Assembly: GCF_002019595.1 (NCBI RefSeq)
Contig: NZ_KV917369.1
Coordinates: forward strand, 3,860,624-3,924,623
DNA from: Priestia abyssalis
GTDB lineage: Bacteria; Bacillota; Bacilli; Bacillales; Bacillaceae_H
Direction of reading: 5' to 3'
Length of the DNA stretch: 64,000 nt
This document shows, one piece after another, positions 8,482 to 15,874 of the stretch. The translations under genes and the position numbers were made by a program. Position 1 is the first letter of the stretch. Each line of letters begins with the position of its first letter. The notes under the pieces are model-generated. The model saw only the letters and a program-made list of their open reading frames with translations, was not told the origin of the DNA and made no database searches.

Positions 8482-8542
8482 AAAAAAGCCCATACCCTTT
8501 ATTAGAGTATGAGCCTTTGGTTGATCCAATCAGCTCATTATT
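8482..8542 (-). promoter_or_regulatory. Putative attenuator leader element, copy 3 (before yezD)
   Basis: On the - strand: GAGCTGA, the 4-bp hairpin TTGG-ATCAA-CCAA, then AGGCTCATAC pairing to GTATGGGCTTTTTT. Compared with copies 1 and 2 the small hairpin has changed both strands of its stem together (TCAG/CTGA to TTGG/CCAA), which is covariation supporting a selected RNA structure. It starts about 40 nt after the promoter at 8584-8612. Confidence 0.6.
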
Positions 8543-8583
8543 TATCCTGGAAATATTTTCTTATTGTTATTTTTGTTACTAAC

Positions 8584-8612
8584 ATATTATTCTGATTTTT
8601 CCCACCTGTCAA
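8584..8612 (-). promoter_or_regulatory. Sigma-A promoter of the yezD/ssu transcript
   Basis: TTGACA (8607-8612), 17 nt, TAATAT (8584-8589) on the - strand, a near-consensus promoter. The -35 region shares CATAGTTGACAGGT and a following GGAAAA with the tauE-like promoter, suggesting a common operator. Confidence 0.8.
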
Positions 8613-8816
8613 CTATGAATTTACTTTTTTTGATTAGATATGTATTAGTGTGATCTTTATTTCAGGCAATCTAGCCGTATAATAAGCTAAATCAAGGTTT
8701 CTAAACAAAAAGAAAACATTTTTCGATTAAGGCGCTGTTAAACGATCGCGTTGATATTTGTTTATCGCTTGTAGAACTAGCCCCCTGACCTCGCCTTACT
8801 ATAAAATACATAAGGC

Positions 8817-8859
8817 ATCACAAAAGATTGACCGCCAATTGACGGTCAATCTTTTGTTT
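8817..8859. terminator. Perfect palindromic terminator
   Basis: ACAAAAGATTGACCG and CGGTCAATCTTTTGT form a long perfect stem with a short loop and work in both directions. The 8613-8816 stretch before it holds no gene I can support. Confidence 0.75.
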
Positions 8860-8922
8860 CACTATCATAGATGTTAGCTTTACAATGAATGCTTTAATAA
8901 TAACCATCCTTTTTCCAAATGA

Positions 8923-9150
8923 GGGGTTTCTTATTATTTAACTAAAGAAGAAAATTCAAACCTGATAGATAATTTATTTGCCAAAGTCCCATCAGGAAGT
9001 TCCATAGTTTTTGATTATGCAGACGAAAAATTTTTTGAAGAAAAGGGAATTTCTAATAGAGTTGAAAACATGGTAAAAATAGCTGCCGCATCAATCCTCA
9101 TTCTTAAACTCAAGCATCCCGTTAGCTTAATAAGTTTCCAAATAATATAA
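8923..9150 (+). pseudogene. Remnant of a class I SAM-dependent methyltransferase
   Basis: The + strand reads GVSYYLTKEENSNLIDNLF, then GSSIVFDYADEKFFEEKGIS, then NRVENMVKIAAAS, an internal piece of the SAM-dependent methyltransferases related to leucine carboxyl methyltransferase. There is no start codon (a stop lies directly upstream). After AAAS the similarity ends and the frame runs into unrelated codons before a stop at 9148. The 3' part overlaps the end of the convergent membrane-protein gene. It is the leftover of a gene removed by deletion or recombination. Confidence 0.65.
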
Positions 9151-9403
9151 CGAAAGTCAAAAACGCGGATAACCCCAAAGTAAGAATTATAGTAGTTACA
9201 CTCCTCGCCATACCTTTCCAATCCTGAATATCCGAAAAACCTAATACCCCTAAAACAAAAGTTATCAATGTAATATATAAGACCAGATTTAAAGGGTGTG
9301 TACCCATAATGGAATAATCAATTGGCCCTGAAACAGAAACTATAAAAAATAATAAAATGCAAATTATTGAAAAGAAAAATGACCAAATGTTAATCTTCTT
9401 CAT
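9122..9403 (-). CDS. Small membrane protein, unknown function
   Basis: 93 residues from the ATG at 9403, which has a GAAAGGAG ribosome site; a longer frame starts at 9424. Three hydrophobic stretches are visible (INIWSFFFSIICILLFFIVS, LVLYITLITFVLGVLGF, IILTLGLSAFLTFVILFG). A short charged loop with DWKGMAR sits between the second and third. The pattern is typical of small Bacillus inner-membrane proteins, but I do not recognise a family. It ends inside the methyltransferase remnant, so its last residues may be recent. Confidence 0.6.
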   Translation of the reverse strand: MKKINIWSFFFSIICILLFFIVSVSGPIDYSIMGTHPLNLVLYITLITFVLGVLGFSDIQDWKGMARSVTTIILTLGLSAFLTFVILFGNLLS

Positions 9404-9472
9404 TCCAGAACTCCTTTCTTTCATCGTTTTAACATGTAACCTCTTTCACTATCCTGCTTCATTGGCACAATA

Positions 9473-9506
9473 AAAGAGCAGAGGGAATCCCCTCGGCTCT
9501 TTTGCT
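9473..9506 (-). terminator. Terminator of the sigma-H-like gene
   Basis: GAGCCGAGGGG and CCCTCTGCTC pair and are followed by TTTTATT on the - strand. Confidence 0.85.
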
Positions 9507-9528
9507 CCTATTCGTATATACTATGAAG

Positions 9529-10179
9529 TTATACGATAACCTTTTCTTTCTTCACATATCGTTCCATTTTTCTTTTTACCCGCTGAAGGGCATTATCAAT
9601 TGACTTTACTTGCATATTTAGTTCTTCAGAGATTTCCAGATACGATTGGCCCTCCATATATAAGGCCAATACTCTTCTTTCTAAACTACTAAGCATTTCT
9701 GCCAGTTTCCGTGCTATATCATCAGCTTTCTCCTTATTAATGACTAATGCTTCCGGATTCATCATATTTGCCCCGGATATCACATCCATAAGCGTATAGC
9801 CTGATTCTTCATCGTAAATGGGCTTGTCCAAAGAAACATACGAGTTTAGAGGAATATGCTTTTGGCGCGTAGCCGTTTTGATCGCTGTTATCAGCTGTCT
9901 GGTGATACAAAGTTCAGCAAAAGCCTTAAAAGAGGCCTGCTTGTCCCCTCTGAAGTCACGAATGGCTTTATACAAGCCAATCATTCCCTCTTGAACAATA
10001 TCTTCTTTATCCGCACCAATTAAAAAATAGGTTCTTGCCTTGGCACGGACAAAATTCCGGTATTTGTTGATTAAAAAATTCGATGACTCGCCATCCCCAT
10101 TGCGGGCCAATTCTACTAAAACTTCATCTTCTAATATAGAATAATTATTAATCAGCTTTACTTCAAAACTTATACTCAC
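9529..10179 (-). CDS. Sigma-70 family factor closely resembling sporulation sigma-H
   Basis: 216 residues from the GTG at 10179, which has GGAGGG 7 nt upstream; B. subtilis SigH has 218. Region 2 (KYRNFVRAKARTYFLIGADK and EDIVQEGMIGLYKAIRDF) and the stretch TRQKHIPLNSYVSLDKPIYD are almost the SigH sequence. Region 4 (LSSLERRVLALYMEGQSYLE onward, ending QRVKRKMERY) is also of that type. The longer frame to 10287 lacks a ribosome site. Authentic sigH normally lies by rpmG/secE/nusG; those genes are absent here, so this is probably a paralogue or a relocated copy. Its role, perhaps stationary-phase or competence control, is inferred only. Confidence 0.85.
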   Translation of the reverse strand: MSISFEVKLINNYSILEDEVLVELARNGDGESSNFLINKYRNFVRAKARTYFLIGADKEDIVQEGMIGLYKAIRDFRGDKQASFKAFAELCITRQLITAIKTATRQKHIPLNSYVSLDKPIYDEESGYTLMDVISGANMMNPEALVINKEKADDIARKLAEMLSSLERRVLALYMEGQSYLEISEELNMQVKSIDNALQRVKRKMERYVKKEKVIV

Positions 10180-10522
10180 GCATATCCCTCCGCCGAATCT
10201 AGTTGAGTTATGATGTTTAATGAATCGATAGATTGTCTTTTCCTCAAGGTAGCCGATAGAAATACAGAAATCATGTGTGTTATTCAACTTAAAATATGTA
10301 TGTCATTATATTGTTTACTTGCTCATTCGCTGTCCATCTTTTTTATTTGTTTTTACTTTCATGGAGTCTTTCCCCTGTTTCGCTATTGGAAGGATCAGAC
10401 TCAAAAAGCCACCCAGCATACCTATTATTTATACTTTTAATATTAACGTAGTTAAGCTTTTTAAGATATCAGAAAATATCGACGTTTTTCTACAACTTAT
10501 GTCACGAAAAGATAAAATAGAT

Positions 10523-10572
10523 AAAAAACCGCCAAGGAATCCTAGGTTATTAGGTTTCCTTGGCGGTTCTTT
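10523..10572. terminator. Strong hairpin terminator between repeats
   Basis: AACCGCCAAGGAA pairs with TTCCTTGGCGGTT, with inner CCTAGGTTATTAGG and flanking A/T runs. No gene clearly ends here on the + strand. The stretch 10180-10522 upstream has no gene I can support. Confidence 0.6.
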
Positions 10573-10584
10573 CCCTTCGGCCAA

Positions 10585-10820
10585 CAAAAAGCGCCTTATG
10601 GATCAATCCCTTTTTCCTTCACGAGCTGAACAGTCGCCGGAGCTTGAAGCACACGGATGTGCAAATGAAGCCGTTGCAACAGGACGTTGCGCTCTTAGGC
10701 TTCGTTCCTTTGTTGTCCAGCTGCGGCTCCTAGCTCGCTGTGGAAAAGATGCTTGCCCTCATAAGGCAAAAAGCGCCTTATGGGTCCATCCCTTTTTCCT
10801 TCACGAGCTGAACAGTCGCC
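10585..10820. repeat. Composite dispersed repeat with 54-nt terminal direct repeats
   Basis: Direct repeats at 10585-10638 and 10767-10820 begin CAAAAAGCGCCTTATGG and end GAGCTGAACAGTCGCC, differing at only a few positions. Between them, 10663-10725 (CAAATGAAGCCGTTGCAAC onwards, then AGGCTTCGTTCCTTTGTTG) has a diverged copy at 34283-34345. CAACAGGACGTTGC and CAGCTGCGGCTCCTAGC segments resemble the short interspersed repeats common in Bacillaceae. No coding function is seen. Confidence 0.65.
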
Positions 10821-10832
10821 TCCGCTTTTCTA

Positions 10833-11441
10833 TTACTTCGACATAAACATTTGCGTCCAGTACACTCCGTAGCTGCCGCCTTTAGAGTAACCTACGCCAA
10901 TGTGAGTGAAATCTTTGTTTAAAATATTGGCGCGGTGACCGGAGCTGTTCATCCACGCTTGAACGACTTCTTCCGGTGTTTTTTGGCCGGCTGCGATATT
11001 TTCTCCCGCACTGCGATATGTGATTCCGAAATTCTTGATCATATCAAACGGTGAACCGTATGTAGGACTCGTATGAGAAAAATAGTTTTTGTCTCGCATA
11101 TCATCTGATTTGAAGCGTGCAACTCTTGCAAGCTCCCAATCTGACACAAGCGGTTTTAAACCGTACTTCGCTCTTTCCTGGTTGGTCAACTGAACGACTT
11201 GTTGCTCAAACTGCTTGATTTCTCCTAAATCAGGAACGTTGATCGTTTGCCCCGGGTAAATCATGTCCGGATTTTTGATTTGCGGGTTGCTGCTTAAAAT
11301 TTCTGAAACGCCCACTTGATATCTCGCGGCGATTTTCCACATCGTGTCTCCCCACTTAACGGTATGCTGGGTAGCCGCGCTTGCCGATTGAAGCGGCATG
11401 AATACAAGAAAAGCGATGAAAACGGAAATAATCTTTTTCAA
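10833..11441 (-). CDS. Secreted LysM plus CAP (SCP/PR1) domain protein, YkwD-like
   Basis: 202 residues. A signal peptide (MKKIISVFIAFLVFMPLQSASA) is followed by one LysM domain (about 27-71, TVKWGDTMWKIAARYQVG to YPGQTINVP), which binds peptidoglycan. A CAP domain covers about 78-202, with LTNQERAKYGLKPL, the zinc-site-type HTSPTYGSPFDM, AGENIAAGQ and SGHRANILNKDFTHIGVGYS. Such proteins are exported and cell-wall or spore-coat associated; the catalytic role of the CAP domain is unclear. An AGGAGG ribosome site precedes the ATG. It stands alone and is followed by a repeat cluster. Confidence 0.9.
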   Translation of the reverse strand: MKKIISVFIAFLVFMPLQSASAATQHTVKWGDTMWKIAARYQVGVSEILSSNPQIKNPDMIYPGQTINVPDLGEIKQFEQQVVQLTNQERAKYGLKPLVSDWELARVARFKSDDMRDKNYFSHTSPTYGSPFDMIKNFGITYRSAGENIAAGQKTPEEVVQAWMNSSGHRANILNKDFTHIGVGYSKGGSYGVYWTQMFMSK

Positions 11442-11515
11442 AGCTGAAACCTCCTATTAATTCTATTACTGAGATTTCTATTATGATAGAATTTTCTCAT
11501 TAATTAAAGGAGTAA

Positions 11516-11725
11516 CTTTTTCCAACACGCCGCTTAAAACTTCAGCCGGACGATCAACAATTGATCGTTCCAAAAGATATTTTAAGCAGCTTTACTTCTT
11601 CCTCTTATTTAGTGATTATGTATTGGCTCGAAAGCGGCATGGTATATACACCGGAGTATATGGCGACTCAATTAACACTTTTGACAAGCCTAGGCTCCTC
11701 TGCAGCAGCCGGTATCAAAAAATAA
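11516..11725 (+). pseudogene. C-terminal remnant of a TetR-family regulator
   Basis: The + strand frame reads LQPDDQQLIVPKDILSSFTS, then SSYLVIMYWLESGMVYTPEY, then MATQLTLLTSLG and a stop. This matches the ligand-domain end of many Bacillus TetR regulators. A stop codon at 11513 precedes it and no HTH part exists. It has lost the N-terminal two thirds. The hairpins around 11530-11592 fall inside this former coding DNA. Confidence 0.55.
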
Positions 11726-11764
11726 CGGTTTGGCAGCCCGTCACTGAGCCAACATACCGAATAC

Positions 11765-11800
11765 AAAAAAGCCTTCGTTTAGTTGAACGAAGGCTTTTTT
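11765..11800. terminator. Bidirectional terminator
   Basis: AAAAAAGCCTTCG and CGAAGGCTTTTTT form a stem around TTTAGTTGAA. It follows the TetR remnant. From 11801 to 11996 there is no gene; that stretch leads into the end of the TRAP operon. Confidence 0.85.
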
Positions 11801-11996
11801 CAGATTGACGAGAAACGGTCAGAATCTAAAAAAGAAGAAATAGAGTAATCACCCTCCATTTCACCTTTTTTTGTAAGATGGAGAGCGTTTTTTGATATTT
11901 TGCCAGAAAGCTATTAAATGCCTGTTCTTGGGCGGGTTTACACTCACGAAATCAAGCAATCGGGCTAATTTCCTAAAACTTATAATCTATATAAAT

Positions 11997-13274
11997 TCAC
12001 ATCCACCATTGCAGAGGTACAAGAACAATAGAAGGAAATAAAATCAATAAGATCAACACAAGAATTTCAACCAATAAAAAGGGCCATATCCCTTTCAAAA
12101 TAGATGGTATATCAATTTTTCCCACACTGCTCGCTACATTTAATACGGTACCAACAGGAGGAGTCAATAATCCAATAGAAAGATTAAGAACAAACAGTAC
12201 CCCAAAGTACACTGGGTCAATTCCGGCCTGAGTGATAATTGGCATCAAAACAGGAGTAAGAATTAAGATGGCAGGTGTTAAGTCCATCATCATACCAACC
12301 AGTAATACTAACACGTTAATCATAAGTAAGAGCAATAATCTGTTATCAATAAATGGTTGAAGAATGTCCGTTACGACAGCGGGAATGTTAGCAACAGAAA
12401 TTAACCAGGCCGATACCATCGCTGCTGCAACAAGAAACATGACGATACTCGTTGTTTTAGCAGCTGCCACTACGACCTTGTACAATTCTTGTATTTTTAA
12501 CTCCCTGTAGATAACTAACCCGACAAACAGAGCATAGGCTGCAGCTACTACGCCTGCTTCAGTCGGAGTAAAAATGCCGCCGCGAAGCCCTCCAATAATA
12601 ATAACAGGTAAAAAAAGAGCCCATATCGCTTGACGAGTTGCTGTAAACATTTCCTTCACAGTTTTACGAGGAAGAACCTCTACTTTATCTTTTCTTACTA
12701 CAATTGACCAGGCTATCACTAGACCGACAGCTATAAGAAGACCTGGAACAATTCCAGCTGTAAATAATGCCGTAATGGATACACCGCTTGTTACTCCAAA
12801 AATGATCATAGGAATACTTGGAGGAATAACCGGTGCGATAATCCCTCCTGCTGCAATAAGACCGGTGGACCGATTACGTTCATACCCAGACTTAACCATC
12901 ATGGGAATTAAAATGGCTCCGAGAGCTGCAGTATCGGCTACTGCAGAACCTGATAAACCAGCAAAAAGAACACTAGCCATAATCGCCACATAACCCATTC
13001 CACCTCGAATATGTCCCACAATTGCCATAGCAAAATTAATAATTCGATTAGAAATACCACCGGCGTTCATCAATTCACCTGCAAGAATAAAAAAAGGTAC
13101 TGCCAGCAGAGCAAAGCTATCTGCGCCATTAATAAGATATTGAGCAACAATCTGACTGTCAAAGATATCAAGATGAAACATCAACAAAACACTACTTAGT
13201 AAAAGGGCCAAAGCAATGGGAACTCCAAGTGCCATTATACTAATGAGTGAACCTACAAAAAGAGCTAACGCCAT
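11997..13274 (-). CDS. TRAP transporter large permease (DctM family)
   Basis: 425-residue inner-membrane protein with about 12 hydrophobic segments. It carries DctM hallmarks such as PFFILAGELMNAGGISNRIINF, AIMASVLFAGLSGSAVADTAALG and IIAPVIPPSIPMIIFG, and PTEAGVVAAAYAL in the middle. It forms the channel of a sodium-driven tripartite ATP-independent transporter. It directly abuts the DctQ gene (stop and start are adjacent). Family members carry C4-dicarboxylates or sugar acids; the nearby dehydrogenases and LacI regulator make a sugar acid or hydroxyacid the more likely cargo. Confidence 0.92.
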   Translation of the reverse strand: MALALFVGSLISIMALGVPIALALLLSSVLLMFHLDIFDSQIVAQYLINGADSFALLAVPFFILAGELMNAGGISNRIINFAMAIVGHIRGGMGYVAIMASVLFAGLSGSAVADTAALGAILIPMMVKSGYERNRSTGLIAAGGIIAPVIPPSIPMIIFGVTSGVSITALFTAGIVPGLLIAVGLVIAWSIVVRKDKVEVLPRKTVKEMFTATRQAIWALFLPVIIIGGLRGGIFTPTEAGVVAAAYALFVGLVIYRELKIQELYKVVVAAAKTTSIVMFLVAAAMVSAWLISVANIPAVVTDILQPFIDNRLLLLLMINVLVLLVGMMMDLTPAILILTPVLMPIITQAGIDPVYFGVLFVLNLSIGLLTPPVGTVLNVASSVGKIDIPSILKGIWPFLLVEILVLILLILFPSIVLVPLQWWM

Positions 13275-13829
13275 CTATTTTCCCTCCCCAGCCGCATGTG
13301 TCTTAATATGGAATGAACCACTTGTTTCTTCCAATTCCTCGTTATTATGTAAATCTTCTATCAAATCCTTTTGAAATACTAGACGATAACTATTAACTAG
13401 TACAAGGATCGCCATTCCAAGACTCGTCACAATTCCTACAGCATAAATAATAGATAACGATAACCCTGTTGCAGGTGCTGTACTTCCGATACTACTTACA
13501 GTTAGCTTCCAGCTTCCATCAAGAATTAACCATAATACATAGAGAACCAACACATTGCTAACAGCAAAGACTATCTTTCTCACTTTTAAAGGCAATTTCT
13601 CAACTAGTAAATCGACTCCTAAATGCTGATTATCTTTTAAAGCACCAATTGCTCCGAGAAAAACCATCCAAATAAACAGAAATCGAGCCACCTCTTCAGA
13701 CCATGCAAGTCCTGAGTGGAAAACATAGCGTAAAATAACATTTCCTAAAACAATAATAGACATACCTGTTAAGCATAGGGCTAGCATTGCATTCATGATC
13801 TTATCGAAAAACGAAAGTATTTTCACCAT
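13275..13829 (-). CDS. TRAP transporter small permease (DctQ family)
   Basis: 184 residues with four hydrophobic segments. Family signatures include NVILRYVFHSGLAWSEEVAR and LFIWMVFLGA followed by DNQHLGVDLLVEKLP. It pairs with the DctM subunit in the membrane. The C-terminal 40 residues are polar and acidic and extend beyond the usual end. It follows the binding-protein gene across a hairpin and leads without a gap into the large permease gene. Confidence 0.9.
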   Translation of the reverse strand: MVKILSFFDKIMNAMLALCLTGMSIIVLGNVILRYVFHSGLAWSEEVARFLFIWMVFLGAIGALKDNQHLGVDLLVEKLPLKVRKIVFAVSNVLVLYVLWLILDGSWKLTVSSIGSTAPATGLSLSIIYAVGIVTSLGMAILVLVNSYRLVFQKDLIEDLHNNEELEETSGSFHIKTHAAGEGK

Positions 13830-13874
13830 TGATAGTCCCCCTGTTTAAATCAAGTGTTAAAATTTTTTATGGAG

Positions 13875-13908
13875 AAGTCTTAAGGAGACAAGTCCCTCCT
13901 TAAGACTT
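13875..13908 (-). promoter_or_regulatory. Intercistronic hairpin between dctP and dctQ
   Basis: A perfect 13-bp stem, AAGTCTTAAGGAG with CTCCTTAAGACTT, around an 8-nt loop. It lies after the binding-protein stop with no immediate T run, so it fits an mRNA stabiliser or partial terminator giving more binding protein than permease. Confidence 0.6.
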
Positions 13909-13921
13909 TTTATCTTTTAGA

Positions 13922-14935
13922 CTATTTAACTGATTCTAATAACTTGTTAACGAATTCTTCTCCAATTTGTGATGAGTATTTTTTGTATACTGGCTGCACT
14001 TTCTCCAAAAACTTTTGTTCCTCTTCAGGGGTTAATTCCGTAATCGTCATGCCTTTCTCTTTGAGAAGATCAAAGGCTTCTGCGCTTTCCTTCTGATTTA
14101 ATTCCCGTTGATAGTTTTTAGCTTCTTCTGCTGCTTTTGTCACAATCTCTTTTTCTTCATCAGAAAGAGTGTCCCAAAACTTTTTACTGATCATAAACAC
14201 GCTGGCATTATAAATATGCTTCGTTTTTGTTAAATACTTTTGAACTTCATAAAAGTTTCCTGTTGTGACATTTCCTGCCGGGTTCTCTTGTCCATCTACA
14301 ACGTGCTGCTCTAACGCTGTAAATAATTCTGTATATGGCATTGGGGTAGGATTAGCACCCAATTCTTTCCACACATCAACATGAAGTTCATTTTCTAATG
14401 TTCTAACTTTTAGACCTTTCATATCCTCGAGCGTTTTCACTTCTTTTTTATTATTCGTAAGATGTCTAAATCCATTTTCCCAATAATTTAAGCCAACGAC
14501 TTCTTGACTATCTAAATCTTTTAGCAATTCTTTTCCAATATCTCCATCCAACACTTCGTAAGCAATTTCTTCATTCTTAAATAAATAAGGCAAATCCAAA
14601 GCAGTGAAACGCTCGGCAAATGATGCAATAGGTCCAGTGGACATTGTGGTCCCTTGAATAGAACCTATTTTTAATCCTTCAAACACAACTCGGTCTCCTC
14701 CTAATTGTCCATCAGGATAAACTTCTACTTTGATTGAACCATTCGTTTCTTTCTCTACGATTTCACCAAATCTATATAGTCCCTGTGTAAGCGATCGATC
14801 TTTCGAAGTCGCAACAGCCAGCTTCATAACTTTTGCTTTTTTAGAACCATCTTCACCTGATCCTGAAGTTTGACCAGAGCATGCACTAAGCAACATCATA
14901 CAAATTATCATGCAAAAACTGATTACCTTTTTCAT
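13922..14935 (-). CDS. TRAP transporter solute-binding lipoprotein (DctP family)
   Basis: 337 residues. The start MKKVISFCMIICMMLLSACS is a lipoprotein signal with lipobox LLSAC. DctP motifs are KIGSIQGTTMSTGPIASFAE, the LKGLKVRT-type stretch EDMKGLKVRTLENELHV, WKELGANPTPMPYTELFTAL and VDGQENPAGN. The Arg in KVRT normally grips the carboxylate of the ligand. The first gene of the TRAP operon, it has two operator-like palindromes and a cre box about 370 to 670 nt upstream. The substrate is unknown beyond being a carboxylate. Confidence 0.92.
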   Translation of the reverse strand: MKKVISFCMIICMMLLSACSGQTSGSGEDGSKKAKVMKLAVATSKDRSLTQGLYRFGEIVEKETNGSIKVEVYPDGQLGGDRVVFEGLKIGSIQGTTMSTGPIASFAERFTALDLPYLFKNEEIAYEVLDGDIGKELLKDLDSQEVVGLNYWENGFRHLTNNKKEVKTLEDMKGLKVRTLENELHVDVWKELGANPTPMPYTELFTALEQHVVDGQENPAGNVTTGNFYEVQKYLTKTKHIYNASVFMISKKFWDTLSDEEKEIVTKAAEEAKNYQRELNQKESAEAFDLLKEKGMTITELTPEEEQKFLEKVQPVYKKYSSQIGEEFVNKLLESVK

Positions 14936-15299
14936 TTAATACACCCCGCATTATTATTTTTAAGAAACAAACAATATAAAGTTCCTCACCTCCTTTTCAT
15001 CGCATTATTTTGGTGATTAAGTAAAAAAAAACGTTATCGGTAATTCCATAAATTACAAATGATAAAGAAAAATATCTAAAATATAGGAATATACAAAAAA
15101 TTAATTATCCAAAAGGTTAATAAAATCTCATAAAACTATGTAAACATTCACACAAATCCCTACTGAAAAATAAGTAGAAAATATAACCGTAAGTTTTAAT
15201 GATGATCCTTCGCATGAGATAGAATAATTTAAAGTTAATAAAATGACTTATAAGATTGCGGCCTCTCAGCGTATTAAAATAAATTCTCGGAACGTCTTT
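14936..15299. other. Intergenic stretch upstream of dctP, no gene seen
   Basis: A strong AAAAGGAGGTGAGG lies at about 14987-15000 on the - strand, well ahead of the dctP ATG, without a plausible long frame after it. Otherwise the region is AT-rich with no supported gene. It connects the dctP start to the cre and LacI-type sites further upstream. Confidence 0.4.
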
Positions 15300-15313
15300 A
15301 GATAGCGCTTTCA
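15300..15313 (-). promoter_or_regulatory. cre box (CcpA site) upstream of dctP
   Basis: On the - strand TGAAAGCGCTATCT fits the Bacillus cre consensus TGWNANCGNTNNCW at all fixed positions. It suggests repression of the TRAP operon when preferred sugars are present. Confidence 0.6.
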
Positions 15314-15537
15314 AAAAACTGATTATGAGGAAGCGTAAAGCCAACTTTATTTAATGAAACCAAGAGGCTATTTAACAAGCAATATACATTAAGCATGATG
15401 TGTAAATTATTCAGTATGTTCTGCAACACTTTCTACCTTTATTTCTTCTAAGTGCGACTTCTATGTTTATTACGTTATACTTTGCTCTTCTTCACTATTA
15501 ATTCACGGCAACTAACAACGCATACTATATAACTTTT

Positions 15538-15551
15538 TTAGATCGATCTAA
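15538..15551. promoter_or_regulatory. LacI-type operator TTAGATCGATCTAA
   Basis: A perfect 14-nt palindrome with the central CG typical of LacI-family sites. The same word occurs at 22088-22101 and inside 22235-22256, upstream of the aldehyde dehydrogenase. It probably binds the LacI regulator encoded at 22897-23910. Confidence 0.7.
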
Positions 15552-15589
15552 CCACATGAAAATATTCACTTACATTTTTAAAAAATTAA

Positions 15590-15603
15590 TTAGATCGATT
15601 CAA
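15590..15603. promoter_or_regulatory. Second, imperfect LacI-type operator
   Basis: TTAGATCGATTCAA differs from the perfect palindrome only in the right half. It lies 52 nt centre to centre from the site at 15538, about five helical turns, which would allow DNA looping by a tetramer or two dimers. Confidence 0.5.
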
Positions 15604-15762
15604 TTTATAGAAAAGTTATCCCTCTCTTCTTTACCCTGTAATGCAAGATAGATACGTTTTCCTTGTTTACTTTAAATATAAACTGATCTCTTAACATATC
15701 TCTATTTCATACTTATATTCTCTACTCTATTTGAAAGTATTTTTGCGATTAACTCTTTAGGA

Positions 15763-15821
15763 TTTACAAGATAAAAAGCTGATTTCCTTAGAATAAGAAA
15801 ATCGGCTTTTTATCTTGTAAA
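15763..15821. terminator. Terminator after the MFS transporter gene
   Basis: TTTACAAGATAAAAAGC and GCTTTTTATCTTGTAAA form a long stem with inner GATTT/AAATC pairing. It ends the rightmost transcript coming from the aldehyde dehydrogenase operon and isolates the TRAP operon. Confidence 0.85.
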
Positions 15822-15874
15822 TTTTCATAATAGAATGGCTCTCCCCCTCTAATTTATCTATATAGTAATAATTT

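Noticed and set aside
10277..10846. 189-residue reading frame on the + strand
   Set aside because: It runs through the terminator and the repeat cluster and has no ribosome site; an accidental frame.
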